From positions 1 through 5,961 of the forward strand of contig PMST01000216.1 of NCBI GenBank assembly GCA_003168295.1: a stretch of DNA of 5,961 nucleotides. The letters run 5' to 3'. Below the pieces are notes generated by a model. The model made no database searches, was not told where the DNA came from, and worked only from the letters and a program-made list of their open reading frames with translations. The position numbers and the translations under genes are program-made. This DNA comes from Actinomycetota bacterium (lineage in GTDB: Bacteria; Actinomycetota; Actinomycetes; Streptosporangiales; Streptosporangiaceae). Positions 3,792 to 5,961 of the stretch are shown here, one piece after another (the stretch's first letter is position 1; each line of letters begins with the position of its first letter).

Positions 3792-5961
3792 GCTCTCGCG
3801 TTCGGCGTAGATGTCGTGCAGGGCCTGGTAGCTGGCGGCCAGTGTCTGCTGCTGGCTTGCTCGTGCTGGCCGCGGCGCTGGGCGGCGAGGGCCTCGGCGG
3901 CGGCGCGGACGCCGGCCAGGCGGGCGTGGCAGGTGGCGACGCGGACCTGGCGGAGTTCATCGCCGACGTATTGCGGTGCCCAGGCCGTCTCGATGGGGTA
4001 GGTGTCGCGCAGGTGCAGCAGCGTCCCGTCCGGCATGCCGCGCACGTCCGGGCCGTCGGCAGGGCCGAGGGCGGCCAGGGCCTCGTGCCAGGCTGCTCGC
4101 AGGTCCGGGGCGGCCGCTGCGGGTTCGGGTCCGATCGGGTCGGCGGGATGGTCGTGGCCGGACAGTTCCCGCCAGGCGCCGAGGGAACTGGCCCGCCGCT
4201 GCCACTCCAGCCGGTCCACCGGATGGGCGGGCACCGGGCCGAGAGCGCTGACCGCCCAGGGCGGGGCGTGGTCGGCGGCGTGCTCGCCGATCCGGTCCTT
4301 GCGGGCGTCCATCAGGGCGGCGATCTCGGCGGCGTAGGCGCGGCGTTCCGGATCGGTGATGGCGGGGATTTGCGCGGACCACGGGCCTGCGGGCAACGGG
4401 ACGAGGTTACCGGTGCGCTGGCGGAGGCGGGTGTCGATGACGGCGGGGATGTCGCGGGCTCCGGCCAGGTCCCGTTCGCCGATCGCGGCGGCCAGGACTC
4501 CCCCGGCGTCCAGCCCGGCCAGCTCGGCGGCTCGCAGGGTCCGCCACAGCCACCGGGCCTGGTGGCCTGGTTCGCGGCGGTAGCCGGGCGACAGGTGGGC
4601 CATGAGCAGGTTCCGGTACCGGTGCTCGCGGGCCGGGGTGGTTTCGGCGGTCCAGATGGCGTTCAGGATGGCCAGGTGATCGGCGTCGGTCAGGGCGCGG
4701 TGCCGGTCCTGGGTCGCGGACAGGAGCTGGCCGTCTCGGTCCACGACGGCGGCCAGCACGGCCAGCGCCTCACCGGGCGGAGCGGATGCGGAGGCCGGGA
4801 CGGGGACGCCTGCTCGTTTCGTATGTACCTGGTCGTAGCGGTCCGGCTCGGGCGCCGGGCGGGGGCCGGGAGCGGGGTCGGCGCGCTGGGCGGACACGGT
4901 GAATACATACGCGAGGTTGATGCTGGTTCCGCGGGTCAGGGCGACGTAGGCGTGCGGGCGGTCCTCGGTGCCGCCGATCACCGCCAGGCCCGCGGTCACG
5001 GTGCGGCCCTGCGCGACGTGGATGGTGACCGCATAGCCGAGTTCGGAATTCTTGTAGTCGGCGAACAGGAAGTGTCGGTCGGTCCAGCGCCGCTGCCCGG
5101 TGCGCGGATCGGCTTCTAGCGCGCGGCGGACGATCAGGCCCTGTGGGGTGACGGCCTCGATGCGGAGCAGGTCGCCGTTGGCCAGCGCACGGCCGGGCTC
5201 CCCCGCCTGGACGGTGTGGTCGTTGCGGGTGCAGATGATCAGGTCCCCGGCGCTGGCGGCGGTACCATCGGCGATGGCTACGGCGGGTCCGGAGGCGACG
5301 AGGCCGAGCCGGACCAGGTCCTCGCGGACCCGGCGGGACAGTTCCCGGCGCAGCGCGTGGTCCGCTGCCATCAGCAGCGTGTCCGTACCTTCCAGGGTGA
5401 GCGCGAGGTAATCGGCCACGGCGGCGTCCATCATCTGCTCAGGTGCCCCGCCGCGGATCCGGCCGTGCTGGTCGTAGTCGGCCAGCACGGTCGTGTCGCC
5501 GTCGTGCAGCCGGAGGCTGGCGGCCTGTTCCCAGGCCGCTTGGAACCGGAGCGGCTCGGTGAGCTGGACGGAGCCGAGCGCGTCGGCGAGCAGGGACATG
5601 CCGCCGCCGCTTTCCGCCGCCTGCAACTGCTGGGAATCCCCCGCCAGGACTACCTTGGCGCCGGAGGCAGCCGCGTGGCTGATGACGTCGGCCAGGTCGG
5701 GGTTGCAGACCATGGATACCTCGTCGATCAGGACCAGGTCACCGGGCCGCAGCTCGACGGGGCCGCGGGCGCCGCGCTGGCCGGGCAGGTCACCCAGAAA
5801 CTGGGCGGTGTTGTAGGACACCGGGACCCCGGCGGCCAGGGTGTTGCGGGCCGACTGGGACGGCGTGATGCCGATGACCCGCCCCAGCCCGGCCGCCTCC
5901 CACGCCCGGCCCGCTGCGGCCAGCACGTGCGTCTTCCCAGACCCGGCGGGCGCGTTGATCA
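3773..5961 (-). CDS. MobF (TrwC/TraI-type) conjugative relaxase, helicase part, cut by window edge
   Basis: The frame is open through the right edge, so the N-terminal relaxase domain and true start lie outside. Visible is the SF1 RecD-like helicase that unwinds the plasmid or ICE strand during conjugation. It has Walker A APAGSGKT (5953-5930), Walker B LVLIDE (residues 64-69 counting from GTG 5926), motif III GDSQQL (96-101), LTEPLRF (122-128), YAVTIHVAQGRT (298-309) and YVALTRGT (327-334), so the ATPase core looks intact. A long Ala/Arg-rich C-terminal region follows. From about residue 690 (3857) the frame turns into Pro/Thr/Cys-rich nonsense ending at TGA 3773, while the expected sequence continues in the -1 frame. 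Third positions are overwhelmingly G/C, as in a long-resident actinomycete gene. It is convergent with the 66-aa gene. Confident of family; whether the full protein is made is uncertain. Confidence 0.92.
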   Translation of the reverse strand, partial: INAPAGSGKTHVLAAAGRAWEAAGLGRVIGITPSQSARNTLAAGVPVSYNTAQFLGDLPGQRGARGPVELRPGDLVLIDEVSMVCNPDLADVISHAAASGAKVVLAGDSQQLQAAESGGGMSLLADALGSVQLTEPLRFQAAWEQAASLRLHDGDTTVLADYDQHGRIRGGAPEQMMDAAVADYLALTLEGTDTLLMAADHALRRELSRRVREDLVRLGLVASGPAVAIADGTAASAGDLIICTRNDHTVQAGEPGRALANGDLLRIEAVTPQGLIVRRALEADPRTGQRRWTDRHFLFADYKNSELGYAVTIHVAQGRTVTAGLAVIGGTEDRPHAYVALTRGTSINLAYVFTVSAQRADPAPGPRPAPEPDRYDQVHTKRAGVPVPASASAPPGEALAVLAAVVDRDGQLLSATQDRHRALTDADHLAILNAIWTAETTPAREHRYRNLLMAHLSPGYRREPGHQARWLWRTLRAAELAGLDAGGVLAAAIGERDLAGARDIPAVIDTRLRQRTGNLVPLPAGPWSAQIPAITDPERRAYAAEIAALMDARKDRIGEHAADHAPPWAVSALGPVPAHPVDRLEWQRRASSLGAWRELSGHDHPADPIGPEPAAAAPDLRAAWHEALAALGPADGPDVRGMPDGTLLHLRDTYPIETAWAPQYVGDELRQVRVATCHARLAGVRAAAEALAAQRRGQHEQASSRHWPPATRPCTTSTPNARACSPPS

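Noticed and set aside
3843..3857. Programmed ribosomal frameshift in the relaxase
   Set aside because: No slippery heptamer or obvious downstream pseudoknot; a one-base deletion or read error in the AGC/CAG run is simpler.
3842..5119. 425-codon Gly/Val-rich plus-strand frame
   Set aside because: Antisense of the relaxase helicase, whose motifs are unmistakable; the Gly/Ala/Val-rich composition is typical of a GC-rich shadow frame.

Overview
The window looks like part of an integrative mobile element from a high-GC actinomycete. Supporting signs are GC-rich third codon positions in the relaxase gene, an F420-type split-barrel enzyme, a DUF6247-like protein, GTG starts, and several TANNNT boxes placed exactly for leaderless transcription. 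The species cannot be named from the sequence.

Layout from left to right. Positions 1-760 form an attachment region. The 3' half of a tRNA-Arg(CCU) gene lies on the minus strand at 431-475 and has no 5' half. AT-rich DNA lies beside it, and two perfect copies of a 23-bp direct repeat lie on either side (238-260 and 577-599). Having the same repeat on both sides of the tRNA core is the layout of an attP, or of a junction between tandem elements, rather than a simple chromosomal attL or attR. The left edge may hold the last codons of an upstream gene (tentatively the integrase) and a 29-codon ORF with a good Shine-Dalgarno.

Positions 763-1301 hold a two-gene plus-strand operon with a GTGA overlap: a DUF6247-like protein followed by a RelE/ParE-like small protein, read as a probable toxin-antitoxin pair. 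Positions 1544-2428 hold two minus-strand genes, each with its own apparent promoter: a PPOX-class (F420-dependent type) enzyme and an MmcQ/YjbR-family protein. Positions 2622-3168 hold a divergent pair: a DNA-binding-only GntR regulator on the minus strand and a 66-aa unknown protein on the plus strand. They share an intergenic tandem array of 9-bp repeats that is a likely operator. Positions 3342-5961 hold the helicase half and C-terminus of a MobF (TrwC/TraI-type) conjugative relaxase on the minus strand. It is cut by the right edge inside the Walker A region and is broken by an apparent -1 frameshift near 3843-3857.

Taken together, the window holds a site-specific integration site, a stability or defence-like small operon, metabolic cargo, a transfer-control regulator with its operator, and the DNA-processing enzyme for conjugation. 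No complete integrase, excisionase, replication initiator or DNA translocase is in view. The regulator probably controls transfer-related expression through the 9-bp array. The frameshift raises the question of whether the relaxase still works or whether the break is a sequencing error.
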